A stretch of DNA of 43,748 nucleotides. Origin: Gelidibacter sp038243395 (GTDB lineage Bacteria; Bacteroidota; Bacteroidia; Flavobacteriales; Flavobacteriaceae). The translations under genes were made by a program, and so were the position numbers. Below are positions 9,704 to 19,471 of this stretch, piece after piece. Within the stretch, counting starts at the first letter, position 1, and the number at the start of each line of letters is the position of its first letter. Under the pieces are notes generated by a model, which was given only the letters and a program-made list of their open reading frames with translations, searched no databases and had not been told where the DNA came from. The stretch lies in NCBI GenBank assembly GCA_038243395.1, contig JBBSRC010000025.1, forward strand, positions 1-43,748. The letters are read 5' to 3'.

Positions 9704-10393
9704 TTATAAAGGCGTGATTTCAATTTTTTTGAATTCAACTTCTGCACCTTCGGCCTGAATGGCAATCTGTCCTTTATCTGCGGTTAAATTAAAACCTTCA
9801 TTTACGAGCTCACCATTAAGCCAGACCTTAAGCGTATCAGCGCGGCATTCAATGATCATCGTGTTCCATTGTCCCAGCGGATTTTCAGAATTTTCTGTCA
9901 AGTTTTGAATTCTACGTGCTTTACCTTCCGTAGTGCCCCAGATTTCTTTGGGACCACGCCGTTCTTCCATGTTAGAGACTTCAATATCTTCTAGGATGCA
10001 CCAAAAATCGCCGCCATTTTTATGCTCCATTTGTACTTCCATTGATTTTGGAAACATATTGTATAATACTCTTGGCGTAGAAGCATGTACGAGCACTCCA
10101 CAATTGCCTGGCTCTTCTGGAAATCGGTAATCTATTTCTAGTTTGTAATCTTGGTAGATACTGTCTGTGATAAGATGTCCGCGGGGATTTCCCAAACTTA
10201 CGAGCATTTTATCACGAATAATAAAGGGGTTTTTTGCTTGTGGGTTGTTATCCATTTCGGGAACATCAACGTGCCATCCCGTAAGATCTTTTCCATTGAA
10301 TAAGGAATAGGTGACTTTCTCTTTTTTTAGATCTGGAACTTGCCAGGAAATAAGCAAAATAGAGAGAACAAAAAGTGATAATATGGTGCGCAT
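9704..10393 (-). CDS. DUF1080 (3-keto-disaccharide hydrolase family) secreted protein
   Basis: This is the fourth DUF1080 protein, 229 aa. It has a hydrophobic N-terminal signal (MRTILSLFVLSILLISW) but, unlike the other three, no lipobox cysteine, so it is probably soluble periplasmic or secreted. Marks are LFNGKDLTGW (31-40), GNCGVLVHAS (97-106; Cys replaces the Ser of NSGV), and the final strand GQIAIQAEGAEVEFKKIEITPL. It is the first gene of the minus-strand group, 247 bases upstream of the SUMF1-like gene. The catalytic role is inferred from the family. Confidence 0.88.
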   Translation of the reverse strand: MRTILSLFVLSILLISWQVPDLKKEKVTYSLFNGKDLTGWHVDVPEMDNNPQAKNPFIIRDKMLVSLGNPRGHLITDSIYQDYKLEIDYRFPEEPGNCGVLVHASTPRVLYNMFPKSMEVQMEHKNGGDFWCILEDIEVSNMEERRGPKEIWGTTEGKARRIQNLTENSENPLGQWNTMIIECRADTLKVWLNGELVNEGFNLTADKGQIAIQAEGAEVEFKKIEITPL

Positions 10394-11294
10394 ATAGATT
10401 TGTTTTTCAATTCTTCGTCAATATAAGATTAATATTTACCAATCAAGTTTTGAGGTGTTATAAAAGTTAAGCATAAAATGATTGGAAAAAATAGGATTGA
10501 ATTCTGTTTTAAATTTATGGATATAAAAAATAAAAGAAATTATACAAAAGCAGAGACACTTAAAAATTCTTGAGCTAAAGACAATAAGCTTCATTTAAAA
10601 TCAATTCAAGTAAACTTTATAGAGGAAATGACGGGACTCAAAAACGCTCGTAAAAATTTGATTTTAGACAGCAGTCAAACATATCCGTTCGGTATTCGTC
10701 ATAAAAATAGTTTTTAATTAGAAGCATCACTAAGAGTCTGGTATTAGGAGAGAGAAAATTGCGCAATATTTTCAGTTTGTTTTCCAGCTCAGCGGACAAC
10801 ATGAACACTATTTTTTTTAATATCACGAACCCGATTCCTATCTGGAAGATCATAATATTCTGGGTGATGAAAACGATGAAGTTTTTATATCAGTGATTAA
10901 AAAAACCTTAGCTATTATAACACATAGCACCAAAAATCCGGGAGAATAGTAAAATTGCTCTGCCATATTAAACACGGAACTTTTGATTTGATATTTACGG
11001 AGGTTTTGCTGCCAGTTATAAAAAGTTTTGAAGCTACTGCGAACCATGGAAATTAAAAAGATTTTAAAAAGAGCAGATAAACTTGCAATTGCTCTTTTTC
11101 AACTAAATTTAACGTTGAGGAAACTCAAGAAGTATTACATGCGAAAATGAAGGACCAAATTTCAATACCATAAATTCCAGATCATCTCTTCACAGTTAAA
11201 AGCGATTGTCTACAAGAAATTTATGACAGAAAGAATTATAATAAGCATACAACCGTTTAAACATTCGTTTCGACATGCAAGATAGCTTATCAGT
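10394..11294. other. 900-bp gap without a recognisable gene
   Basis: AT-rich sequence between two minus-strand operons. Two short overlapping minus-strand ORFs (10638-10853, 71 codons; 10850-11047, 65 codons) could be pieces of one frameshifted relic, but I recognise no family in either. A plus-strand stretch around 11104-11171 is also open but short. The only clear element is the hairpin at 11066-11099. Confidence 0.5.
11066..11099. terminator. Bidirectional intrinsic terminator
   Basis: A perfect 10-bp stem AAAAAGAGCA / TGCTCTTTTT encloses 14 bases. It lies about 200 bases beyond the stop of the minus-strand GH20 gene at 11295 and probably ends that transcript. Confidence 0.7.
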
Positions 11295-13331
11295 CTACTT
11301 AGAAATTTTAGATAAACTTTCCAAGGCATCGACAATAACCAAGTTCACATCTACATGATCTTGTTTTAAAATTGAAATATTTTCTCGCATTTGTTTAGCT
11401 GTTGCTTTGGAGACGCTTTTCTTTTCTAGAACTTGCAGAAGGCTATTGGAAATTTGAGATAAATTTTTGGATAATGGTTCTAATTCTTTTAAGATTGGAC
11501 TCATTTCCAAGTCCGAGAAACGTTCATGATTTTTAGACCACTTAGTTAAATAACTTATGATCTCATTTTTTCTTTCGGTGGTTGCATTGGTCTTATAGTC
11601 AGCCACTAATTTATTAAATAGGACTGCGTCTTCCGCATCAACTACGCAGGCGTCGGCAAACAGCGTGAAAGGTGAATAGGTTTGGTACTCTGTGCCACCT
11701 TTATTACGCGAGTAAATTTTTAAGGGTTCACAAATTTTTTGTAATGTTGATAGCGCTTCAATATCCTGGTTGTTACTGATATTTCTTAAGATAACATCTC
11801 TGTTTTTTATATGTGTAATGCCCAATTCTTCCAGATTATGACTTACGGGTTGAATACGTTTCAACATATTATCGACATCTTTGATCTCTTTCTGAGACCA
11901 TAAACGTTCGGCAATAGCAATGGTTCTTGGCCAAATTCTAGAATCGATTGTTAGAGATGTGGTTAATTCACTCCACATGGTAGCTTCGCCTCCTAAAATT
12001 CGGGCAGTTTCCTCATCAGTTAATTTGACATCTCCAATAGGTTCGGTTAAATAATGCTTTTCAACAGATTCCAACCGGTCTATATAAAATCCGTTGGAGA
12101 GAATAGTTTTATATCCTTTTTTGGTAGCTTCAATTAGAGAACTACCTAAGGTAAGTCCTTCGTTTGCACCTCTCCACGAATGGATCACTGCAGTTGTAGG
12201 CATTGTAGGTGTAAGAATTTCGTCCCATCCCACTAAGTTTTTTCCGAGTTTATGAAGAATTTTCTGCAGTTTAATATTGAAGTAAGTCTGTAATTCATGG
12301 TTGTCTTTTAATCCATTTTTAACCATGAATTTTTGAATATCTTCATTTTCATCCCAATGTTTTCCTTCGTTTTCATCGCCTCCAATGTGAAAATAGAGGT
12401 CTGGAAAGAAAGGGACAATTTCAGTAAATAAATTCTCTAAAAAAATATAAGTATCCTCGTTTGTTGGATCTAAGGTGGGATCAAAAACACCGGAATTGCG
12501 TTCTAAACTATACACATATCCAGGTTTGCTGCCTAAATTGGGAAATGCAGTTAAAATTGCCGATCCATGTCCGGGTACATCAATTTCAGGCACCACGCGG
12601 ATGCCCAGATTTGTGGCATAGGCAACCACATCTTTAATTTGGGCTTGAGTATAAAACAACCCATCTGATGCTAAATCCGTTAATTGTGGATATACTTTAG
12701 ATTCAATTCTAAATCCTTGGTCGTCTACTAAATGCCAATGAAAAACATTCATTTTAACGGCAGCCATAGCATCTAAATTGCGCTTAATAACATCTACAGG
12801 TTGGAAATGCCTGGACACATCGATCATTAATCCGCGCCAAACAAATCGTGGTTCATCGGCTATTGCAACGCCAGGAAAATAATAAGTGGTCGCGTCATTT
12901 GTGGTCAACTGTAATAGTGTTTCTAGACCTCGTAAAATACCAACATCGGTGTTGGCGCTAAGATTGACGCCGTTTTCGTCAATCTTTAAATTATAGGATT
13001 CATCGAGATCGATATTTAAATCGCCTACTTTTTGATATTTAATTTTTATAGCGGCTTTGCTGTTTTCTTCAATGGATGCAGGGAAACCCGCATCTAAGAA
13101 CAATCCCGTACGACCGGATATGCGTCTTAAAAAATTGGTTGCGGCAAGCTCAAGACGATCGGATTCAGGCCCATCTATAGAAATGTCTAATTGCTTATTA
13201 AGCTTAAAAACCTTATTGTTTTCAGAAATTGTTTTTGGCCAAGGCATTAAGTTGAAGGTTTCTTGCAATGGCATTTGAGACCAACCACAAAATGTCATCA
13301 AACTAAAAGTCAAAATAAAAATTTTTCTCAT
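11295..13331 (-). CDS. Beta-N-acetylhexosaminidase, GH20
   Basis: This exo-acting enzyme removes terminal beta-GlcNAc or beta-GalNAc from chito-oligosaccharides or glycoconjugates by substrate-assisted catalysis. The 678-aa protein has a signal peptide (residues 1-18), a GH20 N-terminal alpha/beta domain (about 28-158) and a TIM barrel beginning at PRFVWRGLMIDVSRHF. Substrate-pocket blocks are KMNVFHWHLVDDQGFR (193-208) and RVVPEIDVPGHG (245-256). The catalytic pair is Asp319-Glu320 in YFHIGGDENEGKHW. A helical tail of about 170 residues follows the barrel. It is closely similar throughout to the GH20 at 21620, including the tail, so the two are paralogues. A TTG-N21-TAnnTTTG promoter on the other strand starts just upstream. 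Confidence 0.95.
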   Translation of the reverse strand: MRKIFILTFSLMTFCGWSQMPLQETFNLMPWPKTISENNKVFKLNKQLDISIDGPESDRLELAATNFLRRISGRTGLFLDAGFPASIEENSKAAIKIKYQKVGDLNIDLDESYNLKIDENGVNLSANTDVGILRGLETLLQLTTNDATTYYFPGVAIADEPRFVWRGLMIDVSRHFQPVDVIKRNLDAMAAVKMNVFHWHLVDDQGFRIESKVYPQLTDLASDGLFYTQAQIKDVVAYATNLGIRVVPEIDVPGHGSAILTAFPNLGSKPGYVYSLERNSGVFDPTLDPTNEDTYIFLENLFTEIVPFFPDLYFHIGGDENEGKHWDENEDIQKFMVKNGLKDNHELQTYFNIKLQKILHKLGKNLVGWDEILTPTMPTTAVIHSWRGANEGLTLGSSLIEATKKGYKTILSNGFYIDRLESVEKHYLTEPIGDVKLTDEETARILGGEATMWSELTTSLTIDSRIWPRTIAIAERLWSQKEIKDVDNMLKRIQPVSHNLEELGITHIKNRDVILRNISNNQDIEALSTLQKICEPLKIYSRNKGGTEYQTYSPFTLFADACVVDAEDAVLFNKLVADYKTNATTERKNEIISYLTKWSKNHERFSDLEMSPILKELEPLSKNLSQISNSLLQVLEKKSVSKATAKQMRENISILKQDHVDVNLVIVDALESLSKISK

Positions 13332-13761
13332 TGTTAAAAAGGATAATATTTATAGATGTTTTTTGTTAAAAGCCAGTTGTAAATGACTGGTATGTTATTT
13401 TATCTTTGGTTACTTTATCTATTTTTAGTAAAATTAACCTTAGACTTATTGATTGTCTTAGACAGGTAAACATTGTATCCTATAAAATAAAATAGAAAGC
13501 AAATCCTATGTAGGATGTTTAATGATTTACTTGTTAAATGTTGTTATTAAATTCAATTATATGTAATTATCTGATTTTTAGAAAATAAAATATCTTAACA
13601 ACTCAATTTTACATATGGACGACATCTAATCCTCTACAAACGCGTTTCGTGAAATAAACATTAAGTAATTTAATTGTTAATTAGCGATTATATTATTAAA
13701 ATTGCTTAATTATTGTCAACAATTCACAAGTTAAACTTCTGACTACCTAAAGATCACTCCC
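13332..13761. other. Divergent intergenic region between GH20 and the two-component system
   Basis: A 430-bp AT-rich region with no convincing ORF. It holds the plus-strand promoter candidate at 13377-13408 and a weak hairpin CCAGT/ACTGG at its left end. As a divergent control region next to a LytTR regulator it is a reasonable place for operator sites, but I cannot point to a convincing direct repeat. Confidence 0.5.
13377..13408 (+). promoter_or_regulatory. Flavobacterial-type promoter, TTG-N21-TATCTTTG
   Basis: TTG at 13377-13379, a 21-nt spacer and TATCTTTG at 13401-13408 match the published Flavobacterium consensus TTG-N17-23-TAnnTTTG exactly. It points toward the kinase gene; if used, the mRNA leader before the TTG start at 13762 would be close to 350 nt. 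No other gene lies between. Confidence 0.5.
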
Positions 13762-14802
13762 TTGTTAAAATTAAAACTAAAATCTTCAATTCCAGTTCAA
13801 TACCATATTTTATTTTGGTTAGGGTATTTTATTTTTAACGTTGCACGATGGGGGAGTTATTTTAATGATTATTGGTACTCGTTAAAATCGAACTTAGTAG
13901 AATTTCCCATACATATCATAGTCATCTACATCAATGTCTATTATCTAATTCCGAAATTAATTTTAAGAAAACGATATTGGACCTATTTATTGTCGCTTAT
14001 CTGCATGTTAGCAATGGTGTATTTGCTACGGACTGGATTGAATTATATTTTGGTCACAAAGAATATTTGGCCCGAGGCGGAAAGTGCAGGTACTTTTATG
14101 CAGTTAAATCATATTATAGCCGTCGTTTTGGGGGAGTTATATGTCATCGGATTTGTATCGGCAATAAAATTATTAATAGATTGGACTATTGAAAAACAAC
14201 GAAATGAAGATCTGGCCAAGCTTCAGCTGAGCACGGAATTAAAATATTTACGTACCCAAATTCAACCACATTTTTTTTTTAATACTTTGAATAATCTGTA
14301 TGCTCTTACTTTAATAAAGTCTGATAATGCACCGCAACTGGTCATAAAAATATCTGAGATGATGGAGTATGTGCTGTATGAAGTGAACAGTACCAAGGCA
14401 AGTTTATTAGAGGAGATAACCTACATCAATAACTTTATAGATATTGCCCGCTTGCGTTTCAATGAGAGTATAGAGTGGGAGACGGACATTACGGGAGATA
14501 TTGAAGATGTGGAAGTGCCGCCCTTGCTTTTTTTAACCTTTATTGAAAATTGTTTCAAACATGGACTAAAAGATAGCGAAAAGGTAAAAGTAATGATGAG
14601 TTTTAATATTTTGAATAAGGACTATCTTGAATTTACCTTGGTTAATACCTTTAATCCAGAATCTGAGGTTGAGCAGATAGAGGGCATTGGTATCGTAAAC
14701 ACAAAACGCCGTTTGAGCTTGTTATTTGCCAACGATTATAAATTAGAGATCTTTACCAAACAGAACACTTATAACTTGTATTTAAAAATCCCAATTAGAT
14801 GA
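13762..14802 (+). CDS. LytS/YehU-type sensor histidine kinase (His_kinase family)
   Basis: This is a membrane sensor kinase of the LytS-like PF06580 family. The start is TTG: an in-frame stop lies at 13732 and the next Met is far inside. It has four membrane segments (about residues 14-30, 45-66, 74-96 and 117-139) and no periplasmic sensor domain. The phospho-acceptor is His170 in QIQPHFFFNTLNNLY, followed by the GHKL ATPase with FIENCFKHGL and GIGIVNTKRRL. It overlaps the LytTR regulator by 4 bases (ATGA) and is surely its partner. With GH20 and SusCD genes on both sides it probably controls this hexosamine locus, though such kinases are also common elsewhere. Confidence 0.93.
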   Translation: MLKLKLKSSIPVQYHILFWLGYFIFNVARWGSYFNDYWYSLKSNLVEFPIHIIVIYINVYYLIPKLILRKRYWTYLLSLICMLAMVYLLRTGLNYILVTKNIWPEAESAGTFMQLNHIIAVVLGELYVIGFVSAIKLLIDWTIEKQRNEDLAKLQLSTELKYLRTQIQPHFFFNTLNNLYALTLIKSDNAPQLVIKISEMMEYVLYEVNSTKASLLEEITYINNFIDIARLRFNESIEWETDITGDIEDVEVPPLLFLTFIENCFKHGLKDSEKVKVMMSFNILNKDYLEFTLVNTFNPESEVEQIEGIGIVNTKRRLSLLFANDYKLEIFTKQNTYNLYLKIPIR

Positions 14803-15518
14803 ATATTAAATGTGTCATTATTGACGATGAGCCGTTAGCTATAAATGTTATTGAAGATCATTTGAAAAATTTTGATAATATTGAAATCGTAGCTACCTAT
14901 ACCAATCCGTTAAAAGCATACAGTCTTTTGGAAAAGGAAAAAATAGATGTTATTTTTTTAGATATCAATATGCCCCAATTAACAGGATTTGCTTTTATAG
15001 AGAATTTAAGTTACAGGCCATCTATTGTGATCACGACAGCATATCGTGAATATGCAGTAAAAAGTTATGAACTGGATGTCTTAGATTATTTGGTGAAACC
15101 AATTCCTTTTAATCGGTTTTTAAAAACCATAAATAAAGTTTATCAGCGCACCTTATTAAATACGCCGACGGCTGAAGTCAACTTGCAACAAGAACCGCAT
15201 GTTTTTTTAAAAGTCAGTAAAAAATTAGTCAAAGTTAATTTTAACGACATCTTATATATTGAGAGTCTCAAAGATTACATTAAAGTGATTACGACGCTTG
15301 GCGATTATGTTGTGCATAAATCGCTGACAGCTTTTTCTGATGAATTGCCGCAGTCGAACTTTATTAGAGTCCACCGTTCGTACACCATTTCTTTAAATAA
15401 AATTAAATCCGTAGAAGGCAATACGGTCGAAATTGCAGGCAGAAAAATACCTATTGGTCGGAATTATGTAAAAGATGCTCGCGAGCGCATTTTTAATAGC
15501 GAGGATTTACAGGATTAA
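14799..15518 (+). CDS. LytTR family DNA-binding response regulator
   Basis: This is a 239-aa response regulator. The receiver domain occupies residues 1-115 with acidic pocket Asp9-Asp10, phospho-acceptor Asp55 (FLDINMP) and Lys100 in DYLVKPI. A LytTR DNA-binding domain follows (about 133-232: HVFLKVSKKLVKVNFNDILYIES through FIRVHRSYTISLNKIKSVEG). LytTR regulators bind direct repeats upstream of target promoters; likely targets are the flanking GH20 gene and the SusC/SusD operon starting at 16256. It is co-translated with the kinase. Confidence 0.94.
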   Translation: MNIKCVIIDDEPLAINVIEDHLKNFDNIEIVATYTNPLKAYSLLEKEKIDVIFLDINMPQLTGFAFIENLSYRPSIVITTAYREYAVKSYELDVLDYLVKPIPFNRFLKTINKVYQRTLLNTPTAEVNLQQEPHVFLKVSKKLVKVNFNDILYIESLKDYIKVITTLGDYVVHKSLTAFSDELPQSNFIRVHRSYTISLNKIKSVEGNTVEIAGRKIPIGRNYVKDARERIFNSEDLQD

Positions 15519-16255
15519 ACAATAGGGAATTTATTTATTAGTAAAACTCAATGTGCTTTCTATAAGTTTAGCGATGTAATGGAGTGTCCATAGTATTAGA
15601 AACCGACATATTAATACTCAGGAATAATTCTGCAATTTTAAATTAAGGGATTTCAGTTTACATAATTGAAACTTAGCATGCCTTAAAACAATTTTCCTTG
15701 GTTCCCATCAGTTTACTGATTTTCATTTAGCACATATAACCTTCGTCAGTAGTGTCATTGCTAGAATAAAGCATAACGCCATTAAGTTCATGCAATTATG
15801 ATATCTTGAAGTTGGCACAGCTTTTAATGACTAATTTGCTGTTTTCTAGAGGGTGGATTAGAAAAAGTGTTAGCAATCACACAATCAAATCTTCCGTGGT
15901 GTGATGCAGTCCGAAGCCAAAACAGAAACAGAGAAAATTCCTTATTAACATAGATTAATAACTATGATATTTACTGTTCTATATAGGATAGCGAAAACAT
16001 CGCTAATAGGTCTAACAGAGGATATCATATTAGTAGTTGATTTAATTTTTTTATTAAAAACTTGCAGAGAATAGCCTGAAAATGTCCATTTATTCAATAA
16101 TTGTTAAAAAAAACACTTATTCCTAAGATACTAAAATCGTTCGTAGAGTTATTGATGCTGTCTGTGAGCAAAGTTATGTCGTTTATATAAATTCTTTTAA
16201 AGTTATGTTAAGATTGGATAGTTTGGTTTAACTAAAAAAACGAAATATTTAAATT
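15519..16255. other. Long leader/intergenic region upstream of susC
   Basis: A 737-bp AT-rich region with no supported gene on either strand. It contains a small hairpin (TAGCGA / TCGCTA, 15989-16005). I found no exact TAnnTTTG element near the SusC start; the nearest is a one-off match, TAGTTTGG, about 35 bases upstream. Its length suggests a regulated promoter, possibly bound by the neighbouring LytTR regulator. Confidence 0.45.
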
Positions 16256-19200
16256 ATGAAAGAAAATTTACGTAAACTTTTCTTGTTTTCTTTTTTATTA
16301 TTGACTGCACCAATAGTATTTGCACAAGATAAAGAAATCAGGGGAACAATAACTTCGAAGGCAGACGGTCTTCCGCTTCCTGGAGTTAATGTGACGGTAG
16401 AAGGAACCTCAAATGGCGTTCAAAGCAATTTTGACGGGGATTATTCATTAAAAGCTAAGACTGGCGACATTCTTCGGTTTTCATATTTAGGTCTGAAAAT
16501 AGAAAAAGTCACTGTTGGCGCTAGTAATACCATTGATGTCGCTTTAGAAGAAGATGTAGAGTCCTTAAGTGAGGTAGTCGTTACCGCCTTGGGTATTAAA
16601 CGACAAAAGAAAGAATTAGGATATGCCGTGCAAGAAGTAAAAGGTGATGACTTGGATAGGGTCATAACAACCAATGTCGCTTCAGCGCTTTCTGGTAAAG
16701 TATCAGGTGTAGACGTGTCTATGCCATCTACTGGGGCAGGAGGTTCTACAAGGGTGATCATCCGTGGGATCTCTAGTATTGGAGAGAACAATCAACCTTT
16801 ATATGTGGTTGATGGTATTCCTATTGACAACTCAGGACTTTCCAATGATGGTGATGCTACTAGTCAGTGGTTTAATGGTAGTGATAATGGAGATGGTATT
16901 TCCAGCATCAATCCAAATGACATCGAAAGTCTTTCTGTATTAAAAGGTGCTGCTGCTGCTGCACTTTATGGTTCAAGAGCATTGAACGGTGTTATTTTGA
17001 TCACGACAAAAAAAGGAAGTAAAGGGAAGTTGCAAGTTGAGCTTACGAGTGGTATTAGTATAGATCAGGTCAATGCCAACTATGCTGATTTTCAAGATGA
17101 ATATGGTTCAGGAACTAATGGTCGTTTCCCTGACATTGTTTCAGATGTTAATGCCCGGTTTGGAAATACCACGGTAGCTTGGGGGCCAAAATTCTCTGAA
17201 AATGTTGGAACATCTATTATGATTTTTGACGGTTCAACAAGACCTTACGAAAAAGCTAGAGGTGCAAATGATTTTTTCAGAACTGGTTACACTACTAACA
17301 ACGGTGTGGCATTATCTGGAGGTAGCGAAAATGCTCATTTGAGATTTAGCTATAATAATGTAAAGAATGAGGATGTAACTCCTAAAGCGGGTTTGAACAG
17401 ACACAGCTTGAATTTAAACGGAACATTGAAATCTGATAAATTCACTTTTGATGCTAAAGCGAATTACATTACGGAAAGTGCCAATAATAGACCAGCACTT
17501 GGAGATTCTCCAAATAACTTGGGATATTCTTTAAGTGGTTTAGCACCGAATATTGATCAGGCTTGGCTTAAAAACTATAAAGCGGACGATGGTTCTATAT
17601 ATCAATGGAACAACAACGGTTATTTATTGAATCCTTATTATGTATTGAATGAAAACAAAAGCGAATCAGGTAAAGACCGTTTTATTGGTTATTTAAGCGC
17701 ATCTTATCAATTAAATAATTGGTTAGGTGTTAATTTCAGAACAGGTTTAGATACCTACACGTTTAACTCAAAAGAGTATGTGGGAAGTGGTCATACATGG
17801 ACAGGGCGTGATAATGGTTATTTAAATATAAATGAAATCCTTGTGTCTGAGCTTAATACCGATTTGATATTCAATATCGAAGGTATTAAACTAGGAGAGG
17901 CTTTAACCTTTTCAAGTATCTTGGGATTAAACAGAAGAGATTCTTTTAGAGAGGCAGCGTCTAGATTTGGAACCGATGAAATTCAAGCAGGTCTTGCTTA
18001 CATCAGTAATTTTTCAACACAAACAGAAAATGCACCGATGGTAGAAGAGACCAGAACAAACTCTGTATTTGGATCGGCTAAATTTGACTTTAAAGGGTAT
18101 TTGTTTGCTGAATTTACAGGAAGAAATGATTATTTTAGTGTTATTAATAAGAGTAAGGATGCTTTTTATCCAGCTGCTTCTTTAGGTTTTGTTTTTTCTG
18201 AAGCATTTAATGCTGTAGATGATACGTTCTCTTATGGTAAATTTAGAGCGTCCTGGGCGCAAGTGTCTAATGCTCCTGGTGCTTACAAAAACGCACTATC
18301 TTATACAGTACTTCCATCTTTTAATGGACAGAGTGTTGTAAATATTAAGAATAGTGCATCACCAAATCCAAATTTAACTTTCCAGTCAAAAACCGGCGTT
18401 GAGTTTGGTGTGGATTTAGCATTTTTCAAAAACCGCTTAAGAGCTGACTTTACTGTATATCGTGAGGACATTGATGATCAAACTATTGATTTGCCATCTT
18501 CAGCCACGTCAGGTTATGAGTTTTTAGCAGTTAACGCTGGTAAGTTGAGAAACGAAGGTATTGAGATACTGATCTCTGGTAGCCCAATTAAAACTGATAA
18601 TTTCACATGGGAAGTGACTGCCAATTTCACTAAAAATAAAAATGAGGTGCTTTCGCTTCATCCAGAAATTGACACCTACACGATCTCTGAAGCGCGTTGG
18701 GCTGGAGCTGCTGTTGTTGCTCAAGTTGGCGGACAGTACGGCTCAATTATAGGAAAGGACTTCCAGAAGACTGATGCTGGCGAGGTTATACATGGTGCCA
18801 ATGGTCTTCCTTTATATACCGAAAACAAGGTGGTTTTAGGTAAAGGTGTTCCTGATTGGACCGCTGGGTTAAACAATAGATTTACCTACAAAGGCTTAAC
18901 TCTTCAGTTTTTATTAGATATCAAACAAGGGATGGATGTCTATTCTATGACAAACTCTGTTGCAGCTGGAAAAGGTCTTTTAGATGTGACTACTGAGGGT
19001 AGAGATGCTTTTAATGCAGCTAGAGCTGCCGCTGAAGCAGGAGATCCAAATTTTTCAGTTTCTAATTGGACACCAACAGCTGGTTATGTTTCTGAAGGTG
19101 TAGTTAACACGGGTACAGCAGAAAATCCTGTTTATGCAGAAAACAACACGCCTGTAAATCCACAAACCTATTGGACGTCACTTTTTAACAATACACCTGC

Positions 19201-19459
19201 ACCGTTTATTTACGATGCGTCTTACGTAAAGTTAAGAGAAGTAAGCTTAGGCTATGAGTTTCCTCAAAAAGTTATTCGTGCTATGAAAATTTCATCACTT
19301 AACTTGTCTGTTTTTGGAAGGAATTTACTAACGTTCACTAATGATTTACCAAATATTGATCCGGAGTCTATGTACACAGCAGGTAATGGTCAAGGATTTG
19401 AATATGGTTCATTACCATCAAGAAAGTCTTACGGTTTAAATCTTAAAGTTACATTTTAA
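16256..19459 (+). CDS. SusC/RagA family TonB-linked outer-membrane transporter
   Basis: This is a complete SusC-type importer of 1067 aa. The signal peptide ends at VFA (residue 23). A carboxypeptidase-D regulatory-like domain follows (about 26-98, with GLPLPGVNVTVEG), then the TonB-box-like SEVVVTALGI (105-114), the plug (GVDVSMPSTGAGGSTRVIIRG to AALYGSRALNGVILITTKKG) and the beta-barrel to a C-terminal Phe. It is 12 bases upstream of its SusD partner. Its location between two GH20 genes suggests uptake of GlcNAc- or GalNAc-containing oligosaccharides, which is inference from context only. Confidence 0.96.
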   Translation: MKENLRKLFLFSFLLLTAPIVFAQDKEIRGTITSKADGLPLPGVNVTVEGTSNGVQSNFDGDYSLKAKTGDILRFSYLGLKIEKVTVGASNTIDVALEEDVESLSEVVVTALGIKRQKKELGYAVQEVKGDDLDRVITTNVASALSGKVSGVDVSMPSTGAGGSTRVIIRGISSIGENNQPLYVVDGIPIDNSGLSNDGDATSQWFNGSDNGDGISSINPNDIESLSVLKGAAAAALYGSRALNGVILITTKKGSKGKLQVELTSGISIDQVNANYADFQDEYGSGTNGRFPDIVSDVNARFGNTTVAWGPKFSENVGTSIMIFDGSTRPYEKARGANDFFRTGYTTNNGVALSGGSENAHLRFSYNNVKNEDVTPKAGLNRHSLNLNGTLKSDKFTFDAKANYITESANNRPALGDSPNNLGYSLSGLAPNIDQAWLKNYKADDGSIYQWNNNGYLLNPYYVLNENKSESGKDRFIGYLSASYQLNNWLGVNFRTGLDTYTFNSKEYVGSGHTWTGRDNGYLNINEILVSELNTDLIFNIEGIKLGEALTFSSILGLNRRDSFREAASRFGTDEIQAGLAYISNFSTQTENAPMVEETRTNSVFGSAKFDFKGYLFAEFTGRNDYFSVINKSKDAFYPAASLGFVFSEAFNAVDDTFSYGKFRASWAQVSNAPGAYKNALSYTVLPSFNGQSVVNIKNSASPNPNLTFQSKTGVEFGVDLAFFKNRLRADFTVYREDIDDQTIDLPSSATSGYEFLAVNAGKLRNEGIEILISGSPIKTDNFTWEVTANFTKNKNEVLSLHPEIDTYTISEARWAGAAVVAQVGGQYGSIIGKDFQKTDAGEVIHGANGLPLYTENKVVLGKGVPDWTAGLNNRFTYKGLTLQFLLDIKQGMDVYSMTNSVAAGKGLLDVTTEGRDAFNAARAAAEAGDPNFSVSNWTPTAGYVSEGVVNTGTAENPVYAENNTPVNPQTYWTSLFNNTPAPFIYDASYVKLREVSLGYEFPQKVIRAMKISSLNLSVFGRNLLTFTNDLPNIDPESMYTAGNGQGFEYGSLPSRKSYGLNLKVTF

Positions 19460-19471
19460 AAATAAAAAATT

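Noticed and set aside
10638..11047. Two overlapping minus-strand ORFs considered as an insertion-sequence relic
   Set aside because: A segment such as KTFYNWQQNL loosely recalls transposase accessory proteins, but the similarity is too short and there are no terminal repeats.
16200..16255. TAGTTTGG as a promoter box for susC
   Set aside because: It misses the TAnnTTTG consensus by one position and has no TTG at the right spacing, so it was not listed as a promoter.
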